Assembly: GCF_001189295.1 (NCBI RefSeq)
Contig: NZ_CP012159.1
Span: 5,348,525-5,412,524 of the forward strand
Direction of reading: 5' to 3'
DNA: 64,000 bases
Origin: Chondromyces crocatus
GTDB taxonomy: Bacteria; Myxococcota_A; Polyangia; Polyangiales; Polyangiaceae
Shown piece by piece: positions 50,639-60,537 of the stretch. Under the pieces are notes generated by a model. It was not told where the DNA came from, did no database searches, and worked only from the letters and a program-made list of their open reading frames with translations. Numbering within the stretch: position 1 is the stretch's first letter; each line of letters opens with the position of its first letter. The translations under genes and the position numbers were made by a program.

Positions 50639-52402
50639 ATGATTCTTAGCCGCGCAACCCTCCGCTGGCCGCGCGCGATGAGCGCCGGAGCTGCGGTCGC
50701 TCTCGTCGTCGGGACTGCGGCTGCGGGGTGCTTCACCGTCGACGCAGGGAACGCACCGCCGCGCGACAGCTTCTACTTTCCCACCGGGCTCGCGATCTCG
50801 CCCGGCGGGCAGGCCCTTTTCGTCGCGAACTCCGACTTCGACCTCCGGTACAACGGTGGCACCGTGCAGGCGCTCGCGCTGGCGAACGAGGGCGGCCTGA
50901 GAGAGCGCGCGCTCTGTATCCAGGGCGCTCTGTCGAAGTTCTCGCCGCTGCCAGGGGAGAGCGAAGAGGCCGCGGCGAGCTTCCGGTCGTCGTGCGAGGC
51001 GCTGCTTCAAGCGGGAGGGGCGAGGCCTCTCCCGTGCGGCAACCTGGGCAAGAACCCGAACCCGGTGCTCTACCCGGGGCCTTGCGCTCCGCTGGGGGTC
51101 GAGCCCTTCATCACGCGCTCCGCCATCATCGGCGCTTTTGCTTCGGGAGCGGTCCTGGTGCATCCCCCGGAAGGACAAGGGGAGGGGGCGCGTCTGTTCA
51201 TTCCGGTGCGAGGCGACCCGTCGGTCTCGTTCTTCGACATCGAAGACGATCGGTCGTGCGCCGCAGAACCAGGCGCTTGTGATCGCCCGGTCCGCCTCGA
51301 CTGTGGAGCGGACGGCGAAGGGCGATGCGGCGCCGATTTCCGGGTCGGCGAGAACCCGTATGAGAGCCCGCGCGCCCTGCGGTTGCCGCTGGAGCCCGTG
51401 GGCCTGGCCGCAGGCGCCACGGGGAACGCGATCGTCACGGCGCATCAGACGCAGACGGCGGCCAGCCTGATCCTGAACTCGTGGACCTCCAAGCCCGTGC
51501 TCACGTACGTGCTCTCGGGTCTTGCGGACGGCCCGACCGAGGTGGCTGCCCTGCCGACGCCAGGGTTGGCGGCGGCATGCGGGGACGCGATCAGCTACCA
51601 GCCCGGGTTTCTGATGACGTACCGCGCCGCCCCGGTCCTCGACCTGCTCCGCTACGAAGCCGACGCAGGTTCCGCGCCGCCCCGCGGCTACCTCACGCGG
51701 GCATCACGGCTCAACATCAGCGTGAACACGAACGGGACCGACTCGCGCGGGATCGCCGTCGACGACAGCGAGCGGCGTACGTGCGAGGTGGCGTGCGATG
51801 CGCAGTGGCAAGCGTGTGAGCCGGGTTGTTCCGGGGAGCGCCTCTCCTGCCTGGCGGCCTGCACGGAGATCCCTGTCCGGTTCTTCGTGGCGAATCGCTC
51901 TCCCGCCTCGCTGCTCGTCGGTCAGGTGCGGACGGTCCCCGTCACCTTCGAGGGCGCTCCGGGTGAGAGCGATCGGGTGTGCGGGCCGCAGCGCTTCACG
52001 AGCGCGTACGAGATCATGGAGCTGCAAGACTCGGTGGCGCTGTCCTATGGCGCCTCGCGGGTCTCGCTCGGGCACATCATCGGGAAAGACGGAACACCCC
52101 AGCTCAGGGTGTTCGCCGTGGCGTTCGATTCGAGGTTCATCTTCTCGTACGATCCGGCGGCCCGGCGCGTCGATGCCATCATCCGTACGGGGCGAGGGCC
52201 TCACTCGATCGCCTTCGACACCTTCGCGCCAACGGGCGAGGCCGGCAGCGGATCGCAGAGGCGGGCTCATTCCTTCATGTATGTCGCGCACTTCACGGAC
52301 TCGTACATCGGGGTGGTCGATCTCGATGCGCGCCGTCCAGAATCCTTTGGATCCATGGTTCTGACGCTGGGCAACCCGCAGTCGCCTCAGGAGTCGCAAT
52401 GA
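50639..52402 (+). CDS. large surface lipoprotein, predicted beta-propeller-like
   Basis: This 587-residue exported protein has a signal sequence (RWPRAMSAGAAVALVVGTAAAGC) with a lipobox ending in AAGC. The mature part has repeated short beta blades such as FYFPTGLAISPGGQALFVANSDFD, ARLFIPVRGDPSVSFFDIEDD, IRTGRGPHSIAFDTF and FMYVAHFTDSYIGVVDLD, consistent with a YncE/NHL-like propeller. A Cys-rich helical hairpin (CEVACDAQWQACEPGC) interrupts it. It lacks enzyme motifs. Its stop overlaps the next gene's ATG (ATGA), so the two lipoproteins are translated together and probably form one surface complex. The 90-110 bp upstream is a divergent promoter shared with the kinase-ATPase gene. Confidence 0.8.
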   Translation: MILSRATLRWPRAMSAGAAVALVVGTAAAGCFTVDAGNAPPRDSFYFPTGLAISPGGQALFVANSDFDLRYNGGTVQALALANEGGLRERALCIQGALSKFSPLPGESEEAAASFRSSCEALLQAGGARPLPCGNLGKNPNPVLYPGPCAPLGVEPFITRSAIIGAFASGAVLVHPPEGQGEGARLFIPVRGDPSVSFFDIEDDRSCAAEPGACDRPVRLDCGADGEGRCGADFRVGENPYESPRALRLPLEPVGLAAGATGNAIVTAHQTQTAASLILNSWTSKPVLTYVLSGLADGPTEVAALPTPGLAAACGDAISYQPGFLMTYRAAPVLDLLRYEADAGSAPPRGYLTRASRLNISVNTNGTDSRGIAVDDSERRTCEVACDAQWQACEPGCSGERLSCLAACTEIPVRFFVANRSPASLLVGQVRTVPVTFEGAPGESDRVCGPQRFTSAYEIMELQDSVALSYGASRVSLGHIIGKDGTPQLRVFAVAFDSRFIFSYDPAARRVDAIIRTGRGPHSIAFDTFAPTGEAGSGSQRRAHSFMYVAHFTDSYIGVVDLDARRPESFGSMVLTLGNPQSPQESQ

Positions 52403-55400
52403 TCCGGCGCGCGCTCGCGTTGGCCATCCCCATCGTCGCCGTCGGAGCCGCCCTCGGGCCAGGCTGCGCGCAGCGCTCCGTCAACGTCAACGTGCGCTCG
52501 CTGGAGCGCTCGGGGCGGGCCTCCTTCGTCTGCCTGGCGGCCCCTGGAGAATCTCCGGCGCTACCGCTGACCGCTTGCTCGCGGCGCGTGGCTGCCGATC
52601 TGGATGACTTCGGCGTCGATGAGGCGGGGAACACCACGCTGCCGCATCTTTACGCCCTGGTGACGCAGACGACCCGCGGCGAGATCGCGGTCATCGATCT
52701 GACCACCAACGCCAACCCGGTGCTGGATCAGGATCCACGGGTGCCCGGGGCCAACTTCCTCCACGTGGGCGCGCAGCCGGTCGACATCGTGTCGACGACG
52801 GGGGGGTCGGCGACGTTCGTGGCGACGGCCGAGATCGGGCGTGAAGGGATCTTCGTGCTGCCCTCGACGATGATCCGGCCTTCGGCGGAGCGGCCCTCTC
52901 AGGGGCTGAACTCGTGGCCTGGATGTTCGTTGCCCTCTGCGCCAGGGGAGATGCTGCTCGCCATCGATCCGGCGGGGCCCGAGGGAGAGCGTGGGTCGTG
53001 TGACGTGCCTTATGGGTCGCCCTACCTCTCCGAGGAAGGGGAGCCGGTCGTTCCCTTCCAGCACGGTGATCTCGGACCCGAGGGGATGGGTCGACAGAAG
53101 CTGGTGGTGACCTTGCCCGACATGGGCGGGTTCGTCGTCATCGATGCTCAGCGCCTCCTCGATCGCACCGCGGGTTCCTACGCGGCCTGTCCGGTGGAGC
53201 GCTGGGTGCCGCTCAAGGCCGAGCTGCCCCCGCCAGGGGATCCGCCGAGCCCTCCACCGATGGTGGCCTGCGTGAACCCTGAGCCGGTCACGCCGTCGAC
53301 GCTTCCGCTCGGCGCACCACGCCCCTCCGGGATCGCGCTCAGCGGAGAGCGCCTCTTCCTGGGCGACCTCGAGCAGCCCCTGATCCACACGGTGGATCTG
53401 CGGACGCCTTGTGCGCCCGTGGAGCGCCCCCCGCTGTTGACGAGCTCCCTGGTGGAGCCGCGCCGGATCGTGACGACGACGCGCCTCGGCGTGAGCGAGG
53501 CGGCCACGGTGGACTTCCGTCGCTACCTCTATGCGGTCGATGCGGACGAAGGCAGTCTCATGATCTTCGACGTCAGCGATGGCGCGACGCAGCGGACGCC
53601 GCTGGTTCGTCCGCACGCGGAGTGGAACCCGTTCGCCCCTCCCGATCGCATCCAGTTCAACGCGCCAGTGCGTGACGTGCTTCTCGCCAGCCGTGATCTG
53701 CCGGTGGTCGATCCCGAGACGGGCGTCGCCCTCGCGGGCATGCGCTGCGATTCGGATCCGCGCCTGGTGGTGTGCAGGGACGCTTCGGATGCGGGCTGCG
53801 ATCTGGAGACGCTGTACCGGACCTCGTCGACGTTCGACACGGGGGCGAGCCCCACGAAGCTGCGTGGAACGTTTGCGCTCGCGCTGCTCACCAATGCGCA
53901 GATCAGCGTGATCGATGTCGACGACCTCGACGCAGGGTGCCGTGGTCCGAAGTTCTTCAGCCGCACGCTCGGGTGCTCGGCGATCGGTCCCTCGGGGTTC
54001 GGTCCGCCGGAGAATGCGCCTCCAGGGGACATGGACGCCGATGGCGTGCCCGACGGGGAGGACAACTGTCCCTTCCACTACAACCCCGACCAGGCCGATA
54101 CCTTCGAGAGCGAGGCGGGAGGGACACCCGACGGGATCGGGGATCGTTGCGATGGTCCGAACAGCGGGCTGGCCAGCACCAACGAGGCCTCCTGCAACAC
54201 CGTCGTGCGGAACACACCCCGCAGCCTGAACTACCTCTACACGAGCGAGGAGACGGGGCTTCGCGGGGAACCAGGTCTGCAGCTCTTGCCGCTGCTGTAT
54301 GACCGGGCAGGTACGGCTCAGCCGGATGGTGATGAGCAGCCGCAGATGCGCGCTCCCGTCCCGGCGGACGGGACCACGGCGCTCGCCCTGGCGGTCGGGA
54401 ACCAGCGGCTCTCCATCAACACGTACCTTCAGAACGCGGACGGCAGCCCGGCGACGTACCCGAGGGCAGGGCAGATCGACGGCCGCAATGCGCTGCTGAT
54501 GAACCTCGAAGATCCCCGTGCGCAGGTGGCAAACCAGGCCTGGGCGGTGAGCTACGAGGGGACGCTCCCTGGCTTTGGAGGCAACGTCGGCGCGGTCCGA
54601 TGCGCAGCGGGCTGCGAGGGGGATGCGTCGGGAAAGCGGTGGGATCTCTACGACTCGGCAGGCCTGTTCTGCGGGCGTGGGGTGGAGAGCGCGGAGAGCG
54701 TGCGCGAGCAACTGGAGGCTGCCGGGGAGAGCGCGTCGGATGCAGAGGTGCGCGGCCTCGCGGACTTCATGGAGATCGCCTCCGATCTGCCGGATGAGTC
54801 CAACGCGCACTGGACCGACCCGAGTCGAGGCGTGTGCACGTACGACAGCTGCCGCGCCGAGTTCGGTCTCGCGGCGTCTCCCACGCCGCGTCGTGAGTTC
54901 ACCATCCGGGAAGCCTACGAGGATCACCTCGTCCTCGACCGGCCTCAGCTCAACGACCCCAGCTCGGATCTCAACTGCTGCTTCCCGGGCTCGATGACGT
55001 ATCGGGTGCGGGCGCGTGGGCAGTGGATCGCCTCGTCGCAGGTCACGGGCTTCCTGCACCACGTCATCGCGGATCCCGAGACGAGCGTCTGCCGGAACTC
55101 GTGTGATCCGACGCTGGCGCGGATGAACGGTCGTGTGCGTTCGGCGACATCCTCCACGCCCGGATGCCCGCTGGCCGAGGCGCGTCCTGGTGACGTCGTC
55201 GTCTGCGAGGGGGATCCGAGGCTCCTCGTGAACCCGATGTTCCAGCTGGCGATCACGGAAGGGCGGCGTGCCTGCGGGGGTGACAGCGAGTGCCCTGGCA
55301 CGCCGTGCGAGCAAGGGAGCTGCAGGGTGCCACCTCAGCGTGACATGCAGTTCCGCTTCTCGACGCAAGGTGCCTTCATCCCCGTCCAGGTGAACCTCGC

Positions 55401-55539
55401 GTCGAGCACCTCGGACATGCAGCCGCAGTCGCTGCGGTTCCTCCCCGCGACCGGAGAGCTCGCAGTGACCGATGGGTCGCTGGAGGGTCTGCTGCTGATC
55501 AACTTCGGTTCTCTCTCGATTTCTCGCCAGTTCTACTGA
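52399..55539 (+). CDS. very large surface lipoprotein with thrombospondin-3-like calcium repeat
   Basis: This 1046-residue exported protein has a signal ALAIPIVAVGAALGPGC (lipobox). Beta-rich segments resemble those of its upstream partner (ALVTQTTRGEIAVIDLTTN, LVVTLPDMGGFVVIDAQRLL, YLYAVDADEGSLMIFDVSD, LALLTNAQISVIDVDDLD). A thrombospondin type 3-like calcium motif follows (DMDADGVPDGEDNCPFHYNP, DGIGDRCDGP). The C-terminal third holds paired cysteines (CTYDSC, LNCCFPGS, CRNSCDPT). ATG 52399 overlaps the preceding stop, with AGGAG five bases upstream inside the preceding coding sequence. It is most likely a surface adhesin, matrix or uptake partner; no homologous named family is recognised. 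Confidence 0.82.
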   Translation: MIRRALALAIPIVAVGAALGPGCAQRSVNVNVRSLERSGRASFVCLAAPGESPALPLTACSRRVAADLDDFGVDEAGNTTLPHLYALVTQTTRGEIAVIDLTTNANPVLDQDPRVPGANFLHVGAQPVDIVSTTGGSATFVATAEIGREGIFVLPSTMIRPSAERPSQGLNSWPGCSLPSAPGEMLLAIDPAGPEGERGSCDVPYGSPYLSEEGEPVVPFQHGDLGPEGMGRQKLVVTLPDMGGFVVIDAQRLLDRTAGSYAACPVERWVPLKAELPPPGDPPSPPPMVACVNPEPVTPSTLPLGAPRPSGIALSGERLFLGDLEQPLIHTVDLRTPCAPVERPPLLTSSLVEPRRIVTTTRLGVSEAATVDFRRYLYAVDADEGSLMIFDVSDGATQRTPLVRPHAEWNPFAPPDRIQFNAPVRDVLLASRDLPVVDPETGVALAGMRCDSDPRLVVCRDASDAGCDLETLYRTSSTFDTGASPTKLRGTFALALLTNAQISVIDVDDLDAGCRGPKFFSRTLGCSAIGPSGFGPPENAPPGDMDADGVPDGEDNCPFHYNPDQADTFESEAGGTPDGIGDRCDGPNSGLASTNEASCNTVVRNTPRSLNYLYTSEETGLRGEPGLQLLPLLYDRAGTAQPDGDEQPQMRAPVPADGTTALALAVGNQRLSINTYLQNADGSPATYPRAGQIDGRNALLMNLEDPRAQVANQAWAVSYEGTLPGFGGNVGAVRCAAGCEGDASGKRWDLYDSAGLFCGRGVESAESVREQLEAAGESASDAEVRGLADFMEIASDLPDESNAHWTDPSRGVCTYDSCRAEFGLAASPTPRREFTIREAYEDHLVLDRPQLNDPSSDLNCCFPGSMTYRVRARGQWIASSQVTGFLHHVIADPETSVCRNSCDPTLARMNGRVRSATSSTPGCPLAEARPGDVVVCEGDPRLLVNPMFQLAITEGRRACGGDSECPGTPCEQGSCRVPPQRDMQFRFSTQGAFIPVQVNLASSTSDMQPQSLRFLPATGELAVTDGSLEGLLLINFGSLSISRQFY

Positions 55540-55651
55540 GCGAAAGCGACTTCGAGCGGCATCCATTCCGGGATGCATCCTCGTTCTTCCACGACAAGCG
55601 ACAAGAGCGTGCAAGTGGACCTCTCCGCTGCTCGCGGCTAAGCACAGGGCG

Positions 55652-58384
55652 ATGTCTGCGCCCGTCTCGTCTCCCGCTCGCAAGAAGCTGACCCCCGTGA
55701 TGCGTCAGTACGAGGACGCGAAGGCGGTTCATCCCGACGCGATCCTGTTCTTCCGGCTGGGCGACTTCTACGAGATGTTCAACGAGGACGCGGTGCTCGT
55801 CTCTCGGACGCTCAACCTCACGTTGACCAGCCGCAACAAGGGTGAGCCCGGTGAGTACCCGATGGCTGGCGTCCCGTACCACGCGGCCCATGGCTACGTG
55901 GCGAGGCTGATCGCGCTGGGTCACAAGGTGGCGATCTGCGAGCAGATCGGAGATCCTTCGAAGATCAAAGGCCTGGTGCCACGCCAGGTGGTCCGGGTCA
56001 TCACCCCGGGGCTGGTCACGGAGAGCGAGCAGCTCGACGCTCGGGCCAACCACTACCTGGCCGCCGTCGATGGGATGAGCACAGCGTCCGGGGCTGCGAT
56101 GGCAGGGCAAGGCTATGGGCTGGCCCTGCTGGATTTCTCGACGGGTGAGCTCTCGGCAGCCATCCTGCCCGACGCTGCGACCTTGCTCGCGGAGCTTGCT
56201 CGTTCAGAACCGCGAGAGGTCCTGTTCGGGGGAGGGCTGGAGGAGCTGCGCGCCGCAGCGGCAGCCGTGATCCCTCACGCAGCGCAGCGAGCCGACGAGG
56301 ACCTGGAGACCGCGCACGTGGGGCCGACGCTGGACGAGGCTGCTGCCGAGCCGATCGCCGAGCAAGCCCTGGCCGAGCATCCCCTCATCGCCTGCAGGGC
56401 AGCGGCGCGTGTCCTGCGGTTCGCTCGGCGCTGCTCGCCTGGGGCTCGGGTGCCTGTCCGTCGCATCGCCCCCTATGACGCCTCGGGGACGCTGCGGATC
56501 GACGAGACGGCACAGATCCATCTGGAGCTGGTCAAGGCCTCGGATGGAGGCCGTCGTGGGTCGCTGCTCGACGTGATCGACGCGAGCGTCACGCCCGCAG
56601 GGGCCAGGTTGCTCCGTCGTCGTGTCCTGACACCGCTCACGGATGTCGCTGCCATTCGCCGTCGGCTCGATGCGGTCGATCTGTTCGTGAACCACCCGCG
56701 CGCACGGGCCGAGCTCCGAGAGGCGCTGGGAGGGGTGGGGGATCTGGAGCGGCTCGCGGTGCGGGCGCTGCTCGGCGAGGCGACCCCACGGGATCTCGGT
56801 GGGCTCCGTGATGGACTCTCCTCGGCCCCCGCGGCGATCGCTGCGGTGCGATCGATCCCCGACGTCGAGGGGGGGCTGGTCGAGAGGCCGGCTGCAGAGA
56901 GGACACCGGCCACCGCGGCTTCTGGAGACGCGCGGGATGAGCCGCTCGGTGCGGATGTCGATCCCGTCTCGGAGCTGCTGACGGAGCTCGCCGCGGCGCT
57001 CGTGGAGCGCCCGCCGCCGCACGGTCGCGAAGGCGGGATCTTCCGGGAGGGCTACGATGTGGAGCTGGATGAAGCCCGGGCGCTGGAGAAGAGTGGCACC
57101 GAGCACATCATGGCGCTCGAGGCCAAGCTGCGGGGGCAGACGGGGGCGCCGTCCCTCAGGATCCGGTACACGCGGGTCTTCGGCTGGTACATCGAGGTCA
57201 CCAAGGCGCACCTGTCCAAGGTGCCGGAGACGTTCCGGCGCAAGCAGACCGTGGCCACGGGGGAGCGGTACACGAGCGACGAGCTGGACGACCTGGCGGA
57301 TCGGATCGAGCACGCCGGGGCGCGGGCGCTCGAGCGAGAGGCCTCCCTGTTCGAGCGGCTGGTCCGCAATGTGGCGATGGCCTCGGATCGGGTCCGCGTT
57401 CTGGCGCGCCGCTTCGCCGAGTGGGATGTCGCCGCTGCGCTCGCAGATGTGGCGCACCGCCACGACTATGCACGGCCTCATGTCACGGCAGGAGAGGCGC
57501 TGGACATCCAGGCGGGGCGGCACCCGGTGGTGGAGCGCTACGCCGCGGCGGGGAACTTCGTACCCAACGATACGAAGCTGGATCTCGCGGAGGAGCGCCT
57601 GTGGCTGATCACGGGCCCGAACATGGCCGGTAAGTCCACGCTGATGCGGCAGGTGGCCCTGATCGTGGTGCTCGCGCAGATGGGCAGCTACGTGCCAGCG
57701 CGCGCCGCCGAGATCGGCGTCGTCGATCGCATCCTCTCGCGCGTGGGAGCGAGCGACAACGTGGCCCGGGGCGAGAGCACCTTCATGGTCGAGATGCGGG
57801 AGACCGCGACCATCTTGCGTGAGGCGACACGTCGCTCGCTGGTCATCCTCGACGAGATCGGGCGCGGGACGAGCACGTACGATGGCCTGGCGATCGCCTG
57901 GGCCGTCGCAGAGCACCTCCACGAGGTCGTGGGCTGTCGGGCCATGTTCGCGACGCACTACCATGAACTGACGGAACTCGCGCGGCGTGGCTCGGGGATC
58001 GCCAACCACTCGGTTTCGGCTCGCGAGCACGGTGACGACGTCATCTTCCTTCACAAGCTCGAGGCCGGTCCTGCGAGCAGGAGCTATGGCGTCGCGGTGG
58101 CCCGGCTTGCGGGGGTCCCCGAAGGTGTGCTGGCCAGAGCCCGCGCCATCCTCGGTACGCTGGAAGGAGGAGCGGCCTTGCCCGGCGGCAAGCATGCCTC
58201 CCTCCGCGGTCGATCGCGCTCCGGGGCGGTACAGCTCGACCTCTTCGCGGAGGCTCGGCCCGTCGTCTCCGCAGAGCAAAGCGCCGTGATGGACACGCTG
58301 CGCGCCGTCGACATCGAGCGCCTCACCCCGCTCGACGCCCTCCAGCTCGTCGTGAAGTTGAAGGGGCTCCTGGGCGCCTCGTAG
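55652..58384 (+). CDS. mutS: DNA mismatch repair protein MutS
   Basis: This 910-residue mismatch-recognition ATPase has the N-terminal mismatch-reading FYE motif (FFRLGDFYEMF, Phe39 and Glu41), the connector and lever domains, and the clamp. The ATPase has GPNMAGKST (Lys661), the signature ARGESTFMVEMRETATIL, Walker B VILDEIGRGTSTYDG and ATHYHELT. An acidic/Ala-Pro-rich insert of about 45 residues near residue 420 (AERTPATAASGDARDEPLGA) makes it longer than E. coli MutS (853). The C-terminal helices (IERLTPLDALQLVVKLKGLL) match the dimer/tetramer and beta-clamp region. It appears complete and stands alone; mutL is not in the window. Confidence 0.97.
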   Translation: MSAPVSSPARKKLTPVMRQYEDAKAVHPDAILFFRLGDFYEMFNEDAVLVSRTLNLTLTSRNKGEPGEYPMAGVPYHAAHGYVARLIALGHKVAICEQIGDPSKIKGLVPRQVVRVITPGLVTESEQLDARANHYLAAVDGMSTASGAAMAGQGYGLALLDFSTGELSAAILPDAATLLAELARSEPREVLFGGGLEELRAAAAAVIPHAAQRADEDLETAHVGPTLDEAAAEPIAEQALAEHPLIACRAAARVLRFARRCSPGARVPVRRIAPYDASGTLRIDETAQIHLELVKASDGGRRGSLLDVIDASVTPAGARLLRRRVLTPLTDVAAIRRRLDAVDLFVNHPRARAELREALGGVGDLERLAVRALLGEATPRDLGGLRDGLSSAPAAIAAVRSIPDVEGGLVERPAAERTPATAASGDARDEPLGADVDPVSELLTELAAALVERPPPHGREGGIFREGYDVELDEARALEKSGTEHIMALEAKLRGQTGAPSLRIRYTRVFGWYIEVTKAHLSKVPETFRRKQTVATGERYTSDELDDLADRIEHAGARALEREASLFERLVRNVAMASDRVRVLARRFAEWDVAAALADVAHRHDYARPHVTAGEALDIQAGRHPVVERYAAAGNFVPNDTKLDLAEERLWLITGPNMAGKSTLMRQVALIVVLAQMGSYVPARAAEIGVVDRILSRVGASDNVARGESTFMVEMRETATILREATRRSLVILDEIGRGTSTYDGLAIAWAVAEHLHEVVGCRAMFATHYHELTELARRGSGIANHSVSAREHGDDVIFLHKLEAGPASRSYGVAVARLAGVPEGVLARARAILGTLEGGAALPGGKHASLRGRSRSGAVQLDLFAEARPVVSAEQSAVMDTLRAVDIERLTPLDALQLVVKLKGLLGAS

Positions 58385-58689
58385 CCGCAACTGGCGTCGC
58401 GTGACGTCGAGCGTCGAGCCCCCTCCCTGCTGTCGCGGGTTCACGGAGTCGCTCGTCTCTCATCCTCCTCCAAGAGACCGCGGGGGGTGTGCTGCACCTC
58501 ACCACCGATCGAGGAAAGTTCCCACCACGGCTACTCAGGGAACACCTTAGGGTAGAGCCTTCGCCGCCCTGAGCGGACCGGGGGCGTCCTCCGAAAAAAC
58601 ACTGAGGAATCCGGACGTAAGCTACACAGGGAAACCCCTGAAGACCCTCATCCAGAGCCCCCAAAAGGCTTGCGTGGACCCCCCGAAGA
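58385..58689. other. 305-bp spacer between mutS and the kinase gene
   Basis: No gene, repeat or clear terminator was seen. A weak inverted pair, GTTCCC and GGGAAC near 58516-58542, has a 14-base loop. The kinase frame begins with a TTG at 58690, so the true promoter and leader may extend into what is listed here or into the annotated 5' part of the kinase gene. Confidence 0.45.
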
Positions 58690-59844
58690 TTGGACACTCA
58701 TCAGGTATCCCCTGACGATGGTCTACCTGTGGAACCCGCACACCAAATACAGGGAGCGCTGATTCCCTCCGAGACCGCCCTGGGCAGGTCCTTGGCTGCG
58801 GTCGAGCGTTCTGGCTCACCAAATGGGGAGCATGTCCCAGGGCATCTGACCGGAATCGTCCGTTCTGGTGTGGTGCGCCACGGCACGCAGGGACGCGCCG
58901 TCGACTTCAACCATCCCTACGAGGGGCTGATTGGTACAGCCGTCGGAGGGATCTTCGTCGAGCGCCTGCTGGCCGAAGGCGGCATGGGGGCCGTCTATGC
59001 CGCCCGTGACGTCGAGACGGACGCGCCGGTCGCCCTGAAGGTCCTTCACCGCGAGCATGCCGGGGATCGGGGGATCCGGAACCGCTTTGCTCGTGAAGTG
59101 CGCTTCGCTCGTCGCATCGACCATCCGAACGTCTGTCCGGCGCTTGCGGATGGACATCTGGACGACGGCAGGCCGTTCTACCTCATGCCCCTCTACCAAG
59201 GGGTCACCCTCGGGGAGGAAGTTCGCCGTCATGGGCCGATGTCCCTCGAGCGAATGTTCGCCGTGGCGGATCAGATCCTTGCAGGCCTCGCGGCGATGCA
59301 CGCCGCGAACGTCGTTCATCGCGATCTTCAGCCCGATAATGTCCTGCTCGTGCAGGCAGAGGGAGGCCTGTCGATCAAGCTGATCGACCTGGGCTTTGCT
59401 CATGAACCCGGCGTCGACACGGGCGACGGGCATATGCCCGACAGCCCTGGTGATCTCGTGGGCACGTTGCGGTTCATGTCGCCTGAGCAAGCGCTGCGCA
59501 GCCGAGCGATCACCGAGCGCAGCGATCTCTTCGCTGTCGGTCTGCTCCTCTGGTTCGCCCTCACGGGGGATCTCCCGTTTCGCGGTTCGACGGATGTCGA
59601 CATGCTCGTGTCGATCGTCCGCTCGTCGCCCATTCCTTTGCGGCGGCGACGTCCGGATGCGTCGCGCGAACTCGAAGCCATCCTCGCTCGTGCCCTCGCC
59701 AAGCATCCAGACGCTCGCTTCGAAAGCGCGACGGAGATGCGCTCCGCCCTGGCAGATGTCGCTGAGCGCGCACGCGCCACTCACTCGCGATCGGCCTGCC
59801 GCTTGCAACGACCTCACGCTCGCCGGACGCTGCGTACTCCCTAG
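58690..59844 (+). CDS. Ser/Thr protein kinase, single domain, unusual HRDLQ catalytic loop
   Basis: The protein is up to 384 residues. Kinase motifs are VERLLAEGGMGAVYAARD (glycine loop), VALKVL, FAREVRFARRIDHPNV, HRDLQPDNVLLV, IKLIDLGFAHE, GTLRFMSPEQALRSRAITERSDLFAVGLLLWF and a closing helix before a basic tail. In most active kinases the loop reads HRDLKxxN; here the Lys is Gln. DLG replaces DFG, which is common in bacterial kinases. There is no TM or sensory domain, so it is soluble. The annotated TTG start adds about 60 unlikely residues; GTG 58870 or 58873 would give a domain-sized protein. It lies downstream of mutS on the same strand. Confidence 0.85.
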   Translation: MDTHQVSPDDGLPVEPAHQIQGALIPSETALGRSLAAVERSGSPNGEHVPGHLTGIVRSGVVRHGTQGRAVDFNHPYEGLIGTAVGGIFVERLLAEGGMGAVYAARDVETDAPVALKVLHREHAGDRGIRNRFAREVRFARRIDHPNVCPALADGHLDDGRPFYLMPLYQGVTLGEEVRRHGPMSLERMFAVADQILAGLAAMHAANVVHRDLQPDNVLLVQAEGGLSIKLIDLGFAHEPGVDTGDGHMPDSPGDLVGTLRFMSPEQALRSRAITERSDLFAVGLLLWFALTGDLPFRGSTDVDMLVSIVRSSPIPLRRRRPDASRELEAILARALAKHPDARFESATEMRSALADVAERARATHSRSACRLQRPHARRTLRTP

Positions 59845-59927
59845 CTCACGGGGGGAGCAGTGCAGCGGAGTGGTCGAGTTGCAGGGGAGTGGGGCTGGAC
59901 GGCCGCCGCTCCAGGGGGAGGGATCCG

Positions 59928-60500
59928 ATGGACGCACTTGATCTTCTGGAGCAGCAGCACCTCGACATCGGCGGGCTCATCGATCGCATCGCCGCGGAGG
60001 CCAGCCCGGGACGGCGGACCATGCTGCTCACTCAGCTCTTTCGCCTGGTAGAGGCCCACGTCCGGATCGAGGAGACCTACCTCTATCCGGTCTGTGGCGA
60101 CCGCATGAAGGGCGACCGCAGCCAGCTCCACGAGGCTTACGAGAAGCACGCGCTCATGCGTTTTGCTGCCGACAATTTGCTTCGTACGCGCGCAACGGAC
60201 GTCCGCTTCGAGGCACGCTTGAAGCTGCTCAAGGGGCTCTTCGAGCAGCACGCGATCGACGAGGAGAGCTGGATGTTTCAGAAGGTGAAGCGCGATCTCA
60301 CCGACGAGCAGCTCGATGTGCTCGGGGGGCACCTGGAGCGCGCGTATGATCTTCTCCTGCATCTCGACACGCCCGCGCCGGTGCGCGCACCCATGTCCCG
60401 ACTTCGCCGTACGACGCGGAAGGGGGTCGCGCCGGAGCGCAACCGGGCTGCAGCCGAGCGCGCTGCGGTGTCGAACCGGCTGGCTCGTATCCGCGTGTGA
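59928..60500 (+). CDS. hemerythrin-like HHE-domain protein
   Basis: This 190-residue soluble protein has the histidine/glutamate pattern of hemerythrin-like HHE proteins: EQQHLDIGGLIDRI, EAHVRIEETYLYP (HxxxE), HEAYEKHALMRF and FEQHAIDEESWMF (HxxxE). It is expected to bind a di-iron centre that senses or carries O2 or protects from NO. The C-terminal 45 residues (RRTTRKGVAPERNRAAAERA) are strongly basic. They may bind DNA or RNA or be disordered. ATG 59928 follows a strong GGGGGAGGG ribosome-binding element eight bases upstream. The frame from 59889 adds a poorly supported leader. It stands between the kinase and the DUF2752 pair. Confidence 0.88.
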   Translation: MDALDLLEQQHLDIGGLIDRIAAEASPGRRTMLLTQLFRLVEAHVRIEETYLYPVCGDRMKGDRSQLHEAYEKHALMRFAADNLLRTRATDVRFEARLKLLKGLFEQHAIDEESWMFQKVKRDLTDEQLDVLGGHLERAYDLLLHLDTPAPVRAPMSRLRRTTRKGVAPERNRAAAERAAVSNRLARIRV

Positions 60501-60537
60501 CCCGCCTGCGGGGGCGAAGACCCGCCCCTCTGCTCAC

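Noticed and set aside
52561-55683. A 1040-residue frame opposite the large surface lipoprotein
   Set aside because: Arg/His/Pro-rich antisense shadow without motifs; the plus-strand reading has signal, cysteine pairs and a calcium motif.
58690-58866. The first 59 residues of the kinase gene as a real domain
   Set aside because: They begin at a TTG, show no motif, and internal GTG codons at 58870/58873 are more natural starts; kept only as an uncertain extension.
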